The position numbers were made by a program, and so were the translations under genes. Positions 8,982 through 16,838 of a stretch of DNA of 64,000 nt are shown piece by piece. The stretch covers positions 2,480,001-2,544,000 of the forward strand of contig OY969604.1 in NCBI GenBank assembly GCA_963701325.1, read 5' to 3'. The DNA comes from Bog-756 sp963701325 (GTDB taxonomy: Bacteria; Actinomycetota; Acidimicrobiia; Acidimicrobiales; RAAP-2). The stretch's first letter is position 1; every line of letters starts with the position of its first letter. Under the pieces are notes generated by a model that was not told where the DNA came from, searched no databases, and saw only the letters and a program-made list of their open reading frames with translations.

Positions 8982-9602
8982 TCAGTGCGGTCCGGTCGCG
9001 GGGAGCCGTTCGGCGATGAGCCGGGACACCTCCTCGATGGTGGAGGAGTCCATGACGACCTGTGATCGGATGCGCGTGCCGACCAGCTTGGGCCAACCGA
9101 CCCAGACGTCGCCGACCTCGATGGCCGAGGCGAAGCCCCAGTCGGCACGGGTGAGGCAGAGCATGGGATGGATGGGCACCTCGGCGCCCCACGCCGTCGT
9201 GCGGAGCGCCTCGCCGACGACCGTCCGACCTTCGATGACCCGCTCGAGCGAGCGGGTGCAGTTGCGCCGGCCCACGTAGAGCTCGTACGGGCCGAGATCG
9301 CTCATCGGGCCGGGGCGCTTGGTGTGCACGAGGCCCTTGTAGCTCTTGGTGTCGATGATGAATACGCCGCCCGGCGACACCGCGATGCAGGCGATGGAGT
9401 CCCGGGTGCCCGGGATGCGCCGGTCGTCGAGGAGCACGACTCCCTCGCTCTCGTCCAGGTGGAGCCGGACCCGGGCCCGCCGGTCGCGGTCCGCCCGTCG
9501 GATCCAGGGCCGCGCGGTCCTCGCGGCGTCGGAGTCGGGCGACTCCTGCACGCCCCCGTCGGCCGTTTCGCCGTCGTGCGGCCGCTCTTCGATTCCGGAC
9601 AT
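8982..9602 (-). CDS. NERD-domain protein
   Basis: 206 residues. After an acidic, poorly conserved 30-residue start comes a NERD (nuclease-related) core: GVVLLDDRRIPGTRDSIACI, then GVFIIDTKSYKGLV with the acidic and lysine positions expected of this restriction-endonuclease-like fold. The C-terminal half (MLCLTRADWGFAS, VWVGWPKLV) is typical of actinobacterial NERD proteins that lack a helicase or kinase partner. Nuclease activity is a family inference, not shown here. Its start is fixed by a -10 box 7 nt upstream. It sits between zwf and the divergent Ada-AlkA gene, next to DNA-repair genes. Confidence 0.8.
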   Translation of the reverse strand: MSGIEERPHDGETADGGVQESPDSDAARTARPWIRRADRDRRARVRLHLDESEGVVLLDDRRIPGTRDSIACIAVSPGGVFIIDTKSYKGLVHTKRPGPMSDLGPYELYVGRRNCTRSLERVIEGRTVVGEALRTTAWGAEVPIHPMLCLTRADWGFASAIEVGDVWVGWPKLVGTRIRSQVVMDSSTIEEVSRLIAERLPATGPH

Positions 9603-9609
9603 TGGCGAA

Positions 9610-9615
9610 AGCGTA
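9610..9615 (-). promoter_or_regulatory. Putative -10 box of leaderless NERD gene
   Basis: On the minus strand TACGCT is followed by 7 nt and the ATG at 9602; no ribosome-binding site is seen. Confidence 0.5.
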
Positions 9616-9731
9616 GGAAACCCGGCTGCCGAATCGGGGGATTCACCGTCCGGAGCAGGCCCGGCGGTGCCGCCGACCGCCGTGTCGCAATTCCGCTAGA
9701 AGGTGGTGGCGATCTGGTGCAGGCTTATGGC

Positions 9732-11270
9732 GTGCTCGACGACCCGGACCGCTGCTATCTGGCCGTGCAGTCGCGTGACCCGCGCTTCGACGGTTGGTTC
9801 TTCACCGCGGTCACCTCGACCGGCATCTACTGCCGGCCGAGCTGTCCCGCCCGCACGCCGCACCGCGACCACGTGCGCTTCTTCGCAACCGCCGCCGCCG
9901 CCCAGCGGGCCGGCTTCCGTGCCTGCAAGCGATGCCGGCCCGGTGCCACGCCGGGATCCCCCGAGTGGGACCGGCGGGCCGACGTGGTCGCCCGGGCGAT
10001 GCGGCTCATCGCCGACGGGCTGGTCGACCGGGCCGGGGTGCCGGGACTCGCCGCGGAGCTCGGCTACGGCGTGCGCCAGCTCGAGCGCCTGCTGCTGGCC
10101 GAGGTCGGTGCCGGACCGATCGCACTGGCACGGGCCCAGCGGGCCCAGACGGCCAGGGTGCTCATCGAGACCACTGCGCTCCCGATGGCCGAGGTGGCCT
10201 TCGCCGCCGGGTTCTCGAGCGTCCGCCAGTTCAACGCCACCGTCCAGGCGGTGTTCGCGCTCTCGCCGACCGCACTCCGGGCGCGTCGGACGGGCGCGAT
10301 CCGACCGACCGGCGAGGGAGCGGGCACGCTGGTCCTGCGCCTCCCCTTCCGCCGGCCGCTCTGCCCGGACAACCTCTTCGGCCACCTCGCGGCCACCGCG
10401 GTCCCCGGGGTCGAGGAGGTCGTCGGCACGACCTATCGGCGCACCCTGCGCCTCGGCCACGGCCCGGGGATCGTCGAGCTGAGTCCGACGCCCGAGCACA
10501 TCCTCTGTCACGCAGTGCTCTCCGACCTCCGTGACCTGACCGCCACGATCGCCCGCTGCCGGTGGCTGCTCGACCTCGACGCCGACCCCGAGGCGGTGGA
10601 TCGTCACCTGGGTCTGGACCCCGTGCTCGCGGCAGCGGTGAGCAAGGCGCCCGGCAGGCGGGTGCCCCGCACGGTGGACGGCGCCGAGCTCGCTCTGCGG
10701 GCGGTGCTCGGCCAGCAGGTCTCGGTGGCCGCGGCCCACGCGACGGCCGGCAGCCTGGTGCGCGCCCACGGTGAGCCGATCGCCGACCGCTCCGGAGGGC
10801 TGACCCACCTGTTCCCGACGCCGGGTGCACTCCGGGACGCCGACCCCGCCCTGCCCGGCGGCCGTGGCCAGACCATGGCCGCCCTGGTCGGAGCCCTCGA
10901 CGAGCAGCGGCTCGATCTCGGGCCGGGGTGCGATCGGGAGGCTGCTCGGGCGGTGCTGGCCGGGTTGCCGGGGGTGGGCCGCTGGACCGTCGAGATGGTG
11001 GCCATGCGTGGTCTCGGCGACCCGGACGCCTTTCCCTCCGGCGACCTCGGGGTGCGGCGGGCGGCGGTCGCGGCCGGCCTCGGAGCGAGCCCGGCGGGCC
11101 TGGTCGCACGTGCCGAGCGATGGCGCCCGTGGCGGGCCTATGCGGTCCAGTACCTCTGGGCGACCTCGGACCACCCGGTCAACCGGTGGCCGCCGGCACC
11201 GCCGCCTGGCCGCTCGTCATCTGCACCCGCAAGGACTTCCGCACGATCTCGACCCAGAAAGGGAGCATGA
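9732..11270 (+). CDS. Ada-AlkA fusion: methyl-sensing zinc domain, AraC HTH and 3-methyladenine glycosylase
   Basis: 512 residues in three parts. An Ada N-terminal zinc domain has Cys34, Cys38, Cys65 and Cys68 (YCRPSC and CKRC); Cys34 would accept methyl groups from phosphotriesters. An AraC-type HTH follows at about 90-180 (LPMAEVAFAAGFSSVRQFN). The rest is an AlkA-like glycosylase with LRAVLGQQVSVAAA, hairpin GLPGVGRWTVEMVAMR and catalytic Asp438 in PSGDLGVRR. The O6-methylguanine methyltransferase domain of classical Ada is absent and is encoded by the next gene. GTG 9732 is preferred because the family starts right before DDPDRCY; GTG 9717 is possible. By family it activates alkylation-response genes, probably itself and ogt. 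The last ~20 residues are a basic unconserved tail. Confidence 0.92.
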   Translation: MLDDPDRCYLAVQSRDPRFDGWFFTAVTSTGIYCRPSCPARTPHRDHVRFFATAAAAQRAGFRACKRCRPGATPGSPEWDRRADVVARAMRLIADGLVDRAGVPGLAAELGYGVRQLERLLLAEVGAGPIALARAQRAQTARVLIETTALPMAEVAFAAGFSSVRQFNATVQAVFALSPTALRARRTGAIRPTGEGAGTLVLRLPFRRPLCPDNLFGHLAATAVPGVEEVVGTTYRRTLRLGHGPGIVELSPTPEHILCHAVLSDLRDLTATIARCRWLLDLDADPEAVDRHLGLDPVLAAAVSKAPGRRVPRTVDGAELALRAVLGQQVSVAAAHATAGSLVRAHGEPIADRSGGLTHLFPTPGALRDADPALPGGRGQTMAALVGALDEQRLDLGPGCDREAARAVLAGLPGVGRWTVEMVAMRGLGDPDAFPSGDLGVRRAAVAAGLGASPAGLVARAERWRPWRAYAVQYLWATSDHPVNRWPPAPPPGRSSSAPARTSARSRPRKGA

Positions 11271-11273
11271 CCA

Positions 11274-11789
11274 ATGACATCCCTGAAGACACCCACCACG
11301 ACGGTCACCGAGACGTTCGTGACCACCGTCGAGAGCCCGGTGGGGCAGCTCACGCTCGAGGCCCGCGACGGGTGCCTGGTGGGCCTGCACCTCGAGGAGC
11401 AGCGTCACCCGTTCGTCCCACTCCCCGGGACCCGGCGCGACGATGCGGGTTTCGACGACGTCCGGGCTCAGCTCGACGAGTACTTCGCCGGGAAACGCAC
11501 GACCTTCGACGTGCCGTTACGGCTCGAGGGCACCGACTTCCAACGCCGGGTCTGGGATGCGCTCTGCGCGATCCCCTACGGCGAGACGATCAGCTACGGC
11601 GAGCTGGCCGGCCGGGTGGACAACCCGAAGGCCTCGCGCGCGGTCGGCCTCGCCAACGGGCGCAACCCGGTGGCGATCATCGTCCCCTGCCACCGGGTCA
11701 TCGCCGCCGACGGCACCCTCGGCGGCTACGGGGGTGGTCTCGGCCGCAAGACCGTCCTGCTCGACCTGGAGACCGCTCACCGGCCGTAG
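11274..11789 (+). CDS. ogt: Methylated-DNA--protein-cysteine methyltransferase
   Basis: 171-residue suicide repair protein that transfers the methyl group from O6-methylguanine to its own cysteine. Seen: the winged-helix DNA-binding part FQRRVWDALCAIPYGETISY and the acceptor motif IIVPCHRVI (Cys139) followed by GTLGGYGGG. The ATG at 11274 follows GGGAG with about 9-nt spacing and is only 3 bp beyond the Ada-AlkA stop, so the two are one operon that together reconstitutes the full Ada function. Confidence 0.96.
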   Translation: MTSLKTPTTTVTETFVTTVESPVGQLTLEARDGCLVGLHLEEQRHPFVPLPGTRRDDAGFDDVRAQLDEYFAGKRTTFDVPLRLEGTDFQRRVWDALCAIPYGETISYGELAGRVDNPKASRAVGLANGRNPVAIIVPCHRVIAADGTLGGYGGGLGRKTVLLDLETAHRP

Positions 11790-11792
11790 TCT
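11787..11792 (+). promoter_or_regulatory. Putative -10 box of leaderless CbiX-like gene
   Basis: TAGTCT overlaps the ogt stop codon and lies 7 nt before the next ATG (11800), giving that gene its own likely promoter within the operon end. Confidence 0.4.
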
Positions 11793-11799
11793 GCACGCG

Positions 11800-12297
11800 A
11801 TGGACGCGATCCCCCCCGACGGCGACGCCGGCGCGACGCCCTCGGGCCCCGTCGACCCGGGCGCCGCCACGGTCGGGGTGGTCGTCGTCGACCACGGATC
11901 GCGGCGCGCCGAGGCGAACCGTGCCCACAAGCGTTTCGTGACGGACTCGCGGTCCCGCCTGCGGCACCCGATCGTGGAACCGGCGCACATGGAGCTGGCC
12001 GAACCGTCGATCCCGACCGCGTTCGACCGGTGCGTGGCTGCCGGTGCCGGCACGGTGGTCGTTGCTCCCTACTTCCTCTGGCCGGGCGACCACTGGCACC
12101 GCGACCTTCCCGCGCTGACCGCCGATGCCGCGTCCCGCCATCCTGGTGTGCACTGGATGGTCGCTGCCCCCCTCGGTCCCGACAGCGCCCTGATGGACCT
12201 GGTCGACCGACGGGTCGCCCACTGCCTGGCCCATGCGACCGGCGCCGCACCGGAGTGCCCGACCTGTGCGGGGACGGGCAGCTGCGTCCTGCGCTGA
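11800..12297 (+). CDS. CbiX/SirB-like sirohydrochlorin chelatase
   Basis: 165 residues, one chelatase half-domain, the length of the short CbiX/SirB type that acts as a dimer to insert Co or Fe into sirohydrochlorin for cobalamin or siroheme. Seen: VVVVDHGSRRAEAN with the metal-binding His, EPAHMELAEPSIP, and PYFLWPGDHWHRDLP with the second His. The C-terminal tail CPTCAGTGSC holds three cysteines that could bind a metal or Fe-S cluster. The ATG at 11800 is preferred since it follows a -10 box; the upstream open frame is a shadow of ogt. No other tetrapyrrole gene is nearby. Confidence 0.87.
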   Translation: MDAIPPDGDAGATPSGPVDPGAATVGVVVVDHGSRRAEANRAHKRFVTDSRSRLRHPIVEPAHMELAEPSIPTAFDRCVAAGAGTVVVAPYFLWPGDHWHRDLPALTADAASRHPGVHWMVAAPLGPDSALMDLVDRRVAHCLAHATGAAPECPTCAGTGSCVLR

Positions 12298-12302
12298 GAG
12301 CG

Positions 12303-12315
12303 GGCGTCGGACGCC
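12303..12315. terminator. Short GC hairpin between convergent genes
   Basis: GGCGTC-G-GACGCC, six bases after the CbiX-like stop and before the convergent Rpf-like gene. It could act as a weak bidirectional terminator; there is no U tract. Confidence 0.25.
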
Positions 12316-12359
12316 GGTTCGGGTGCTGCAGTGCGAGGAGCGGCGGCGGCGCGACGGGG

Positions 12360-13478
12360 TCAGCTGCAGCGGTCGCCCAGCCAGGGCTGCTGGCCGTCGA
12401 GGGCGTAGAGGGCGACCGCGACGGTGTCCTGCTCTGCCTTCGTCGCCAGGTTGGGCGGTATGCCTACCAGATAGCCGAGACCGGCCGCTGCGGCAGCGGA
12501 GTTCCACGTGGCCTGGCTGAACTGGAATGCGCCCATGTAGAGCCCGTTAGGTGACACCGCCCCGTAGTTGCCGCCCGACTCGGCCTGCACGACGCACTGG
12601 AGGAACGGATTGAGCGCCGGGTCGGGCAGGTTCGGGTTGCCTGCCGGTGCCGGGGTGGCGGTTGGCACGGTCGGAGTCGACGAGCTGCTCGCGACGGTCG
12701 TCGAAGCCGGGATGGTGGGCACCGTCGACGTGGACGGCGTCGGACGCGGCGCGCTCCGCTGCGCGCGGGCCACTGCTGCCGCGGCCGCTGCCGCCTCGAC
12801 GGCCTGTTGTTGGGCGACCGCGGTTGCCAGCTGTCCGGACACCAGCGCCTGTTCCGATTCGAGTTGGCCCGCCACCGCGGCGGCGCTGCCGACGTCCGCG
12901 GCCTCGCCCGCCTGGTCTGCGCGGTCCTGGCTCTGACGCTGCTCGAGCACCGCCTGATGGGTCTCAAGGGTCTGCTGCGCGGTGTGCAGCTCGTCGAGGG
13001 CCGTCGTGATGTCGCCGACCGCGAGCGCCGTGTACTCGCTCGCCGCCTGGGCCTTGGTGCCGCCCCCCGAGAAGAGTGCCGTGTCGGTTCCCGACGTGTC
13101 GGACCCCGAGTCGATGTAGGAGAGGATCGCCTGACGGCGCACGAGTTGGCGCCGCTGGTCGATGGCCTGCTGGTCCGCGGTGATCTGCTGGTCGAGCTCG
13201 GAGATGGCAGCGGCGTCGGCGGTCACCCGGGCCGCGGCCACCGAGGACTGCTGCCGGAATGCGTCGAGCTGGAGCTGCTCGAGGACGAGTTTCTGGGAGA
13301 TGGCCGCCGCCCGGGTCTGGAGTGACGAGATCGTGTCGGCTCCGGCGGCACTGTGGCCGGCGGGCACGACAACACAACTCAGGGCGACGAGAGTCGAGAG
13401 GAGCGCCGCGCCGACGACGGGCCGGCGGCGTCCTGCTGTGTCGAGCTCCGCCATCGGTGTTACCCGGGCGAGAAACAC
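12360..13478 (-). CDS. Secreted coiled-coil protein with Rpf-like transglycosylase domain
   Basis: 372 residues from the GTG at 13478, or 364 from ATG 13454. A Sec-type signal (RRRPVVGAALLSTLVALSCVV ending AGHSAAGA) precedes two coiled-coil stretches (about 50-125 and 160-245, rich in Gln and Ala), a Pro/Ser/Thr linker and a C-terminal domain of about 85 residues. That domain reads CVVQAESGGNYGAVSPNGLYMGAFQFSQATW in outline, with the catalytic Glu in QAESGGNYG. This is the transglycosylase/resuscitation-promoting-factor fold that cleaves peptidoglycan; the coiled coil resembles NlpC/P60 partner proteins such as RipA. Expected outside the membrane. The promoter overlaps a CRP-like site (see 13489-13517). 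Confidence 0.87.
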   Translation of the reverse strand: MFLARVTPMAELDTAGRRRPVVGAALLSTLVALSCVVVPAGHSAAGADTISSLQTRAAAISQKLVLEQLQLDAFRQQSSVAAARVTADAAAISELDQQITADQQAIDQRRQLVRRQAILSYIDSGSDTSGTDTALFSGGGTKAQAASEYTALAVGDITTALDELHTAQQTLETHQAVLEQRQSQDRADQAGEAADVGSAAAVAGQLESEQALVSGQLATAVAQQQAVEAAAAAAAVARAQRSAPRPTPSTSTVPTIPASTTVASSSSTPTVPTATPAPAGNPNLPDPALNPFLQCVVQAESGGNYGAVSPNGLYMGAFQFSQATWNSAAAAAGLGYLVGIPPNLATKAEQDTVAVALYALDGQQPWLGDRCS

Positions 13479-13488
13479 AAGGCCCTGA

Positions 13489-13517
13489 ACCCTACTTGTG
13501 CGTGACCCGGATCACAA
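13489..13517 (-). promoter_or_regulatory. Promoter of the Rpf-like gene with overlapping CRP-like dyad
   Basis: On the minus strand TTGTGA (13517-13512), a 17-nt spacer and TAGGGT (13494-13489) make a good -35/-10 pair ending 10 nt before GTG 13478. The dyad GTGA-CCCGGA-TCAC (13502-13515) overlaps the -35 and matches the core of CRP sites (TGTGA-N6-TCACA). A wider dyad CTTGTG/CACAAG (13495-13500, 13513-13518) surrounds it. Confidence 0.5.
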
Positions 13518-13580
13518 GGGTGCCGCCACGGACGGTGGCGAGGATGGGCACAGCCGTCCCCGTTCGGGCAGCATGGGGCC

Positions 13581-14789
13581 ATGATCTCCACGAGAGGGGA
13601 CGGGACACTCGGGCTGGCCCCCGCCTCGGTGCGCGACTACCGGGAGCTGGCCCGCCGGCGCCTGCCCCGACAGCTCTTCGACTATGTCGACGGCGGCGCC
13701 TACGAGGAGACCACGCTGGCCGCCAACCGTCGTGACCTGCAGGAGGTGCTGCTCCGCCAGCGCGTCCTGCGCGACGTCTCGGAGCGCTCGCTCGTCACCA
13801 CCGCGCTCGGGGAGGACCTCTCGCTCCCCGTCGTGCTCGCCCCGGTCGGCCTCGCCGGCATGCTCGCCACCCGCGCCGAGGTCCAGGCGGCCACCGCTGC
13901 AGCCGCGTTCGGGGTGCCCTTCTGCGAGTCGACGGTCTCGATCTGTGGGATCGAGGAGGTGGCCGCCGCCATCTCGCGGCCTCCGTGGTTCCAGCTCTAC
14001 GTGATGCGCGATCGCAGCTATGCCGAGGACCTCATGGCCCGGGCCACCGAGTGCGGATGCTCGGTCCTGGTGCTCACTGTCGACCTCCCCGTCGTGGGTG
14101 CCCGCTACCGCGACGTACGCAACGGGATGTCGGGAACCCTGCCGCGGGCGAAGCAGCTCCGGCGTGGCATCGACCTCGGCCTCCGTCCCCGGTGGCTGCG
14201 TGACGTCGCGCTCAGGGGCCGGCCGCTCACCTTCGGAAACCTCGAGAAGGCGGTGCCGGGGGGCGCGACCCCGATGGATTTCAAGCAGTGGGTCGACGGT
14301 CAATTCGACCCTTCCGTGACCTGGGACGACCTGGCCTGGGTGCGCGAACACTGGCTCGGCAAGCTGGTGCTCAAGGGCATCCTCGACGCCGACGACGCCC
14401 GGGAGGCCGTGGCACAGGGAGCCGACGGCGTGATCGTCTCGAACCACGGCGGCCGGCAGCTCGACGGGGTGCCCTCGACGATCCGGGCGCTGCCCGCCGT
14501 GGTGGACACCGTCGGTGACGCGGCCGAGGTGCTCGTCGACGGCGGCATCCGCAGCGGCCTCGATGTGGCCAGGGCCCTCTCCCTCGGGGCCCGGGCCTGC
14601 CTGGTGGGCCGGGCGTGGGCCTGGGCGGTGGCCGCGCGGGGTGGGACCGGGGTCACCCACATGCTCGAGATCCTCCGCGGAGAGCTCGAAGTGGCCATGG
14701 GGCTGACCGGTGTCACCGACGTGCGTGAGTTCGGTCGCGACGCGTTGCTCGAGAGCGTCGTGCGCGAGCGGGTCGACCCCACGACGTGA
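13581..14789 (+). CDS. FMN-dependent alpha-hydroxyacid oxidase/dehydrogenase (LldD/MftD-like)
   Basis: 402 residues, a full TIM barrel of the glycolate oxidase/L-lactate dehydrogenase family. Seen: FDYVDGGAYEETTLAANR near the N terminus, PVGLAGMLATRAEV, FQLYVMRDR, LTVDLPVVGARYRD, the catalytic VSNHGGRQLDG (His) and phosphate-binding VDGGIRSGLDVARAL / LVGRAWAWA. It oxidises a 2-hydroxy acid to the keto acid with electrons to oxygen or quinone. MftD of mycofactocin biosynthesis belongs to this family, but no mftABC gene is nearby, so an ordinary lactate- or mandelate-type enzyme is more likely. Divergent from the Rpf-like gene. Confidence 0.9.
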   Translation: MISTRGDGTLGLAPASVRDYRELARRRLPRQLFDYVDGGAYEETTLAANRRDLQEVLLRQRVLRDVSERSLVTTALGEDLSLPVVLAPVGLAGMLATRAEVQAATAAAAFGVPFCESTVSICGIEEVAAAISRPPWFQLYVMRDRSYAEDLMARATECGCSVLVLTVDLPVVGARYRDVRNGMSGTLPRAKQLRRGIDLGLRPRWLRDVALRGRPLTFGNLEKAVPGGATPMDFKQWVDGQFDPSVTWDDLAWVREHWLGKLVLKGILDADDAREAVAQGADGVIVSNHGGRQLDGVPSTIRALPAVVDTVGDAAEVLVDGGIRSGLDVARALSLGARACLVGRAWAWAVAARGGTGVTHMLEILRGELEVAMGLTGVTDVREFGRDALLESVVRERVDPTT

Positions 14790-14819
14790 GTCACCGCCCG
14801 GGGGTGGCCGCCCGGGGAT

Positions 14820-15737
14820 CTATGCAGGCGCGGGTGGACCGGCGGGCCGGGCCACGACCCACCGGAGAGCCGAGCTCACCGCCCGGGCGGTTGGGCGTAC
14901 GGCGAGCTGATCGACCCACGGCAGGGTCGGGAGCCCGAGCTCCTGGCGGGCCCACGGTGGCAGGACCCCCTGGGCCGCGGCCACCAGGAGCCCGTGGGTG
15001 GTGATCTCGTGCGGCCATCTCCCCACCCCGCGCACGATGAAGTTGCGGGCGGTGCGTGCCTCGGCCGTGAGGCGGAGCTCGGGGCGTACAGCCTCGAAGT
15101 AGGCCTCGAGCCCGTCGACCGTTCGCGGCACGACCACGGCTCCGAGGTCGACGGCCACCCGGGACATCTCGTCGACGTAGGTGTCCTCCTCGACCGGCGA
15201 GAGGTGCCGGGGGGCGTAGGCGCGGGTGGCCGCCAGGAAGCTGGCCACCTCGGTGGTGTGCACCCAGGTGAGCAGGTCCGGGTCGGCGGCCGAGTACGGC
15301 CGGCCGTCCGGGGCGGTGCCCACCACCCGGGCGTGCACGCCCCGTACCCGCGGAAGGGCCGCATGCGCCTCGGAGCGGGATCCGTAGGACGTCGTACCGA
15401 GGAAGTCGGCAGTCCGATCCAGCCGTCCGAGTGGATCGGACTGGTACTGCGAGTGCTGGGTCACCGCGGCCATGGCCAGCGGGTGGAGCATCTGGAACAG
15501 CAGCGTCGACAGACCGCCGATGAGCATCGCCGGCAGGTCGCCGTGGACCTGGCGGGTGATCGAGTCGGGGGGGAAGTAGGCCTCGGCCGGATCGTCGCAG
15601 GGGGGCGGTGGGACGCGGCGCATCCCCATCGAGCGCCGGAGCTGGTTGCGGACGTGGCTCCGGGCCAGCTCGACGCCCCCCGCGGTCACCGCGCGTCCGA
15701 GGTCCCGCGCCTCGACGACCTGTGCCCGTGGATCCAC
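14820..15737 (-). CDS. MpaB/DUF2236 oxygenase-family protein
   Basis: 305 residues from the GTG at 15737, chosen because a -10 box lies 8 nt upstream; the frame is open to 15815. The all-helical DUF2236 family includes rubber oxygenase Lcp and fungal MpaB'. Seen: the SITRQVHGDLPAMLIGG start, QMLHPLAMAAVTQHS with histidines, the LTWVHTTEVASFL helix (histidine at the expected haem- or metal-ligand position) and the C-terminal NFIVRGVGRWP. Many mycobacteria hold dozens of paralogs of unknown substrate. It is convergent with the alpha-hydroxyacid oxidase gene and divergent from the hydrolase gene. Confidence 0.82.
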   Translation of the reverse strand: MDPRAQVVEARDLGRAVTAGGVELARSHVRNQLRRSMGMRRVPPPPCDDPAEAYFPPDSITRQVHGDLPAMLIGGLSTLLFQMLHPLAMAAVTQHSQYQSDPLGRLDRTADFLGTTSYGSRSEAHAALPRVRGVHARVVGTAPDGRPYSAADPDLLTWVHTTEVASFLAATRAYAPRHLSPVEEDTYVDEMSRVAVDLGAVVVPRTVDGLEAYFEAVRPELRLTAEARTARNFIVRGVGRWPHEITTHGLLVAAAQGVLPPWARQELGLPTLPWVDQLAVRPTARAVSSALRWVVARPAGPPAPA

Positions 15738-15745
15738 GAGCGGTG

Positions 15746-15751
15746 ACCATA
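15746..15751 (-). promoter_or_regulatory. Putative -10 box of leaderless DUF2236 gene
   Basis: Minus-strand TATGGT is 8 nt before GTG 15737 and is the reason for choosing this start. Confidence 0.45.
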
Positions 15752-15962
15752 TCGGGACGGACCGCCCGGTCGGTCGCGCTGGACATACGAGCCCTGGGTG
15801 TCCAATTTCCAACATTCCGTCTATGGCGTACGCATGTCTACGGCAGAGACCGATCCTGAGAGAGCATCATCCGCCGGCTTCTGCCGCGCGACAGGCTGCG
15901 CCGGTCTGCTCACCTCGGGGTTAGCCTGCGGTTCCGATGCGGGGCACCCGGAAGGAGCAGCC

Positions 15963-16820
15963 ATGGCCACCTGCACGATCGGCGGCACCACCATCGCCTA
16001 CGAGCTCATCGGGGTGGGGCGACCGTTCGTCCTGACACCGGGCGGCCGGTTCAGCAAGGACGTCCCGGGGATCCGTGAGCTCGCGCTCGAGCTCGCCGGA
16101 CACGGGAACCAGGTGCTCATCTGGGACCGGCCCAACACCGGGGCCTCGGACGTCTGCTTCCGGGGACAGTCGGAGTCGGAGATGCAGGCCGACGCGCTCG
16201 CCGGCCTGCTCCGCGAGCTCGACCTCGCACCGGCGGTCATCGTCGGCGGTTCAGGCGGCGCCCGGGTGTCGCTGCTGGCCGCTGCCCGTCACCCCGACGT
16301 TGCCGAGCGGTTGGCCATGCTCTGGATCAGCGGAGGGGTCTACGGGCTGCTGCTCCTCGCGGTGCACTACTGCGGGGAGTCGGTCCGGGCCGCGTGGAGG
16401 GGTGGCATGGAGGCGGTGGTCGCTCTGCCCGAGTGGAGCGAGGTCATCGAGCGCAACCCGGGGAACCGGCAGCGATTCCTCGCACTCGATCCGCGCGCGT
16501 TCATCGCGACCCTCGAGCAGTGGATGATCGCCTACTGCCCCGACCCGGAGACGACCGTCCCCGGGCTTCCCGATGCGCTCTGCGCCGAACTCGAGGTCCC
16601 CACCCTCGTCTTCCGGAGCGGCACCACCGACGCCCACCACACCCGCGAGACCTCCGAACGTGTTGCCGCCCTCATCCCCGGGGCCAGGCTGGTCGAGCCG
16701 CCCTGGGGCGACGACGAGTGGAACGAGCGCAGCGCTGCGGCCGCCGACGGGACCGGCCACCTGTTCGACCGTTGGTCGCTCCTCGTGCCGCAGCTGCTCG
16801 AGTTCACCGGGGGCGGGTAG
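15963..16820 (+). CDS. Alpha/beta hydrolase
   Basis: 285 residues. Seen: oxyanion-side LTPGGRFSKDV, WDRPNTGASD, the nucleophile elbow VGGSGGAR (Ser within GGSGG), and the C-terminal DGTGHLFDRW with the likely catalytic His. GGAAGGAG sits 5 nt before the ATG at 15963, which decides the start over an in-frame open stretch reaching back to 15798. The family covers esterases, C-C hydrolases and haloperoxidase-like enzymes; the substrate is not predictable. It borders the catabolic island downstream and may belong to it. Confidence 0.88.
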   Translation: MATCTIGGTTIAYELIGVGRPFVLTPGGRFSKDVPGIRELALELAGHGNQVLIWDRPNTGASDVCFRGQSESEMQADALAGLLRELDLAPAVIVGGSGGARVSLLAAARHPDVAERLAMLWISGGVYGLLLLAVHYCGESVRAAWRGGMEAVVALPEWSEVIERNPGNRQRFLALDPRAFIATLEQWMIAYCPDPETTVPGLPDALCAELEVPTLVFRSGTTDAHHTRETSERVAALIPGARLVEPPWGDDEWNERSAAAADGTGHLFDRWSLLVPQLLEFTGGG

Positions 16821-16838
16821 CGGCCGGTCGGGGCCGGC

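Noticed and set aside
13581..14789. Mycofactocin biosynthesis gene mftD
   Set aside because: None of mftA, mftB, mftC or mftE is nearby; the family also contains ordinary lactate and glycolate oxidases.
14794..14817. Direct repeat CCGCCCGGGG twice between convergent genes
   Set aside because: Two 10-bp GC-only copies 4 bp apart can arise by chance at this composition; no hairpin with a U tract to call a terminator.
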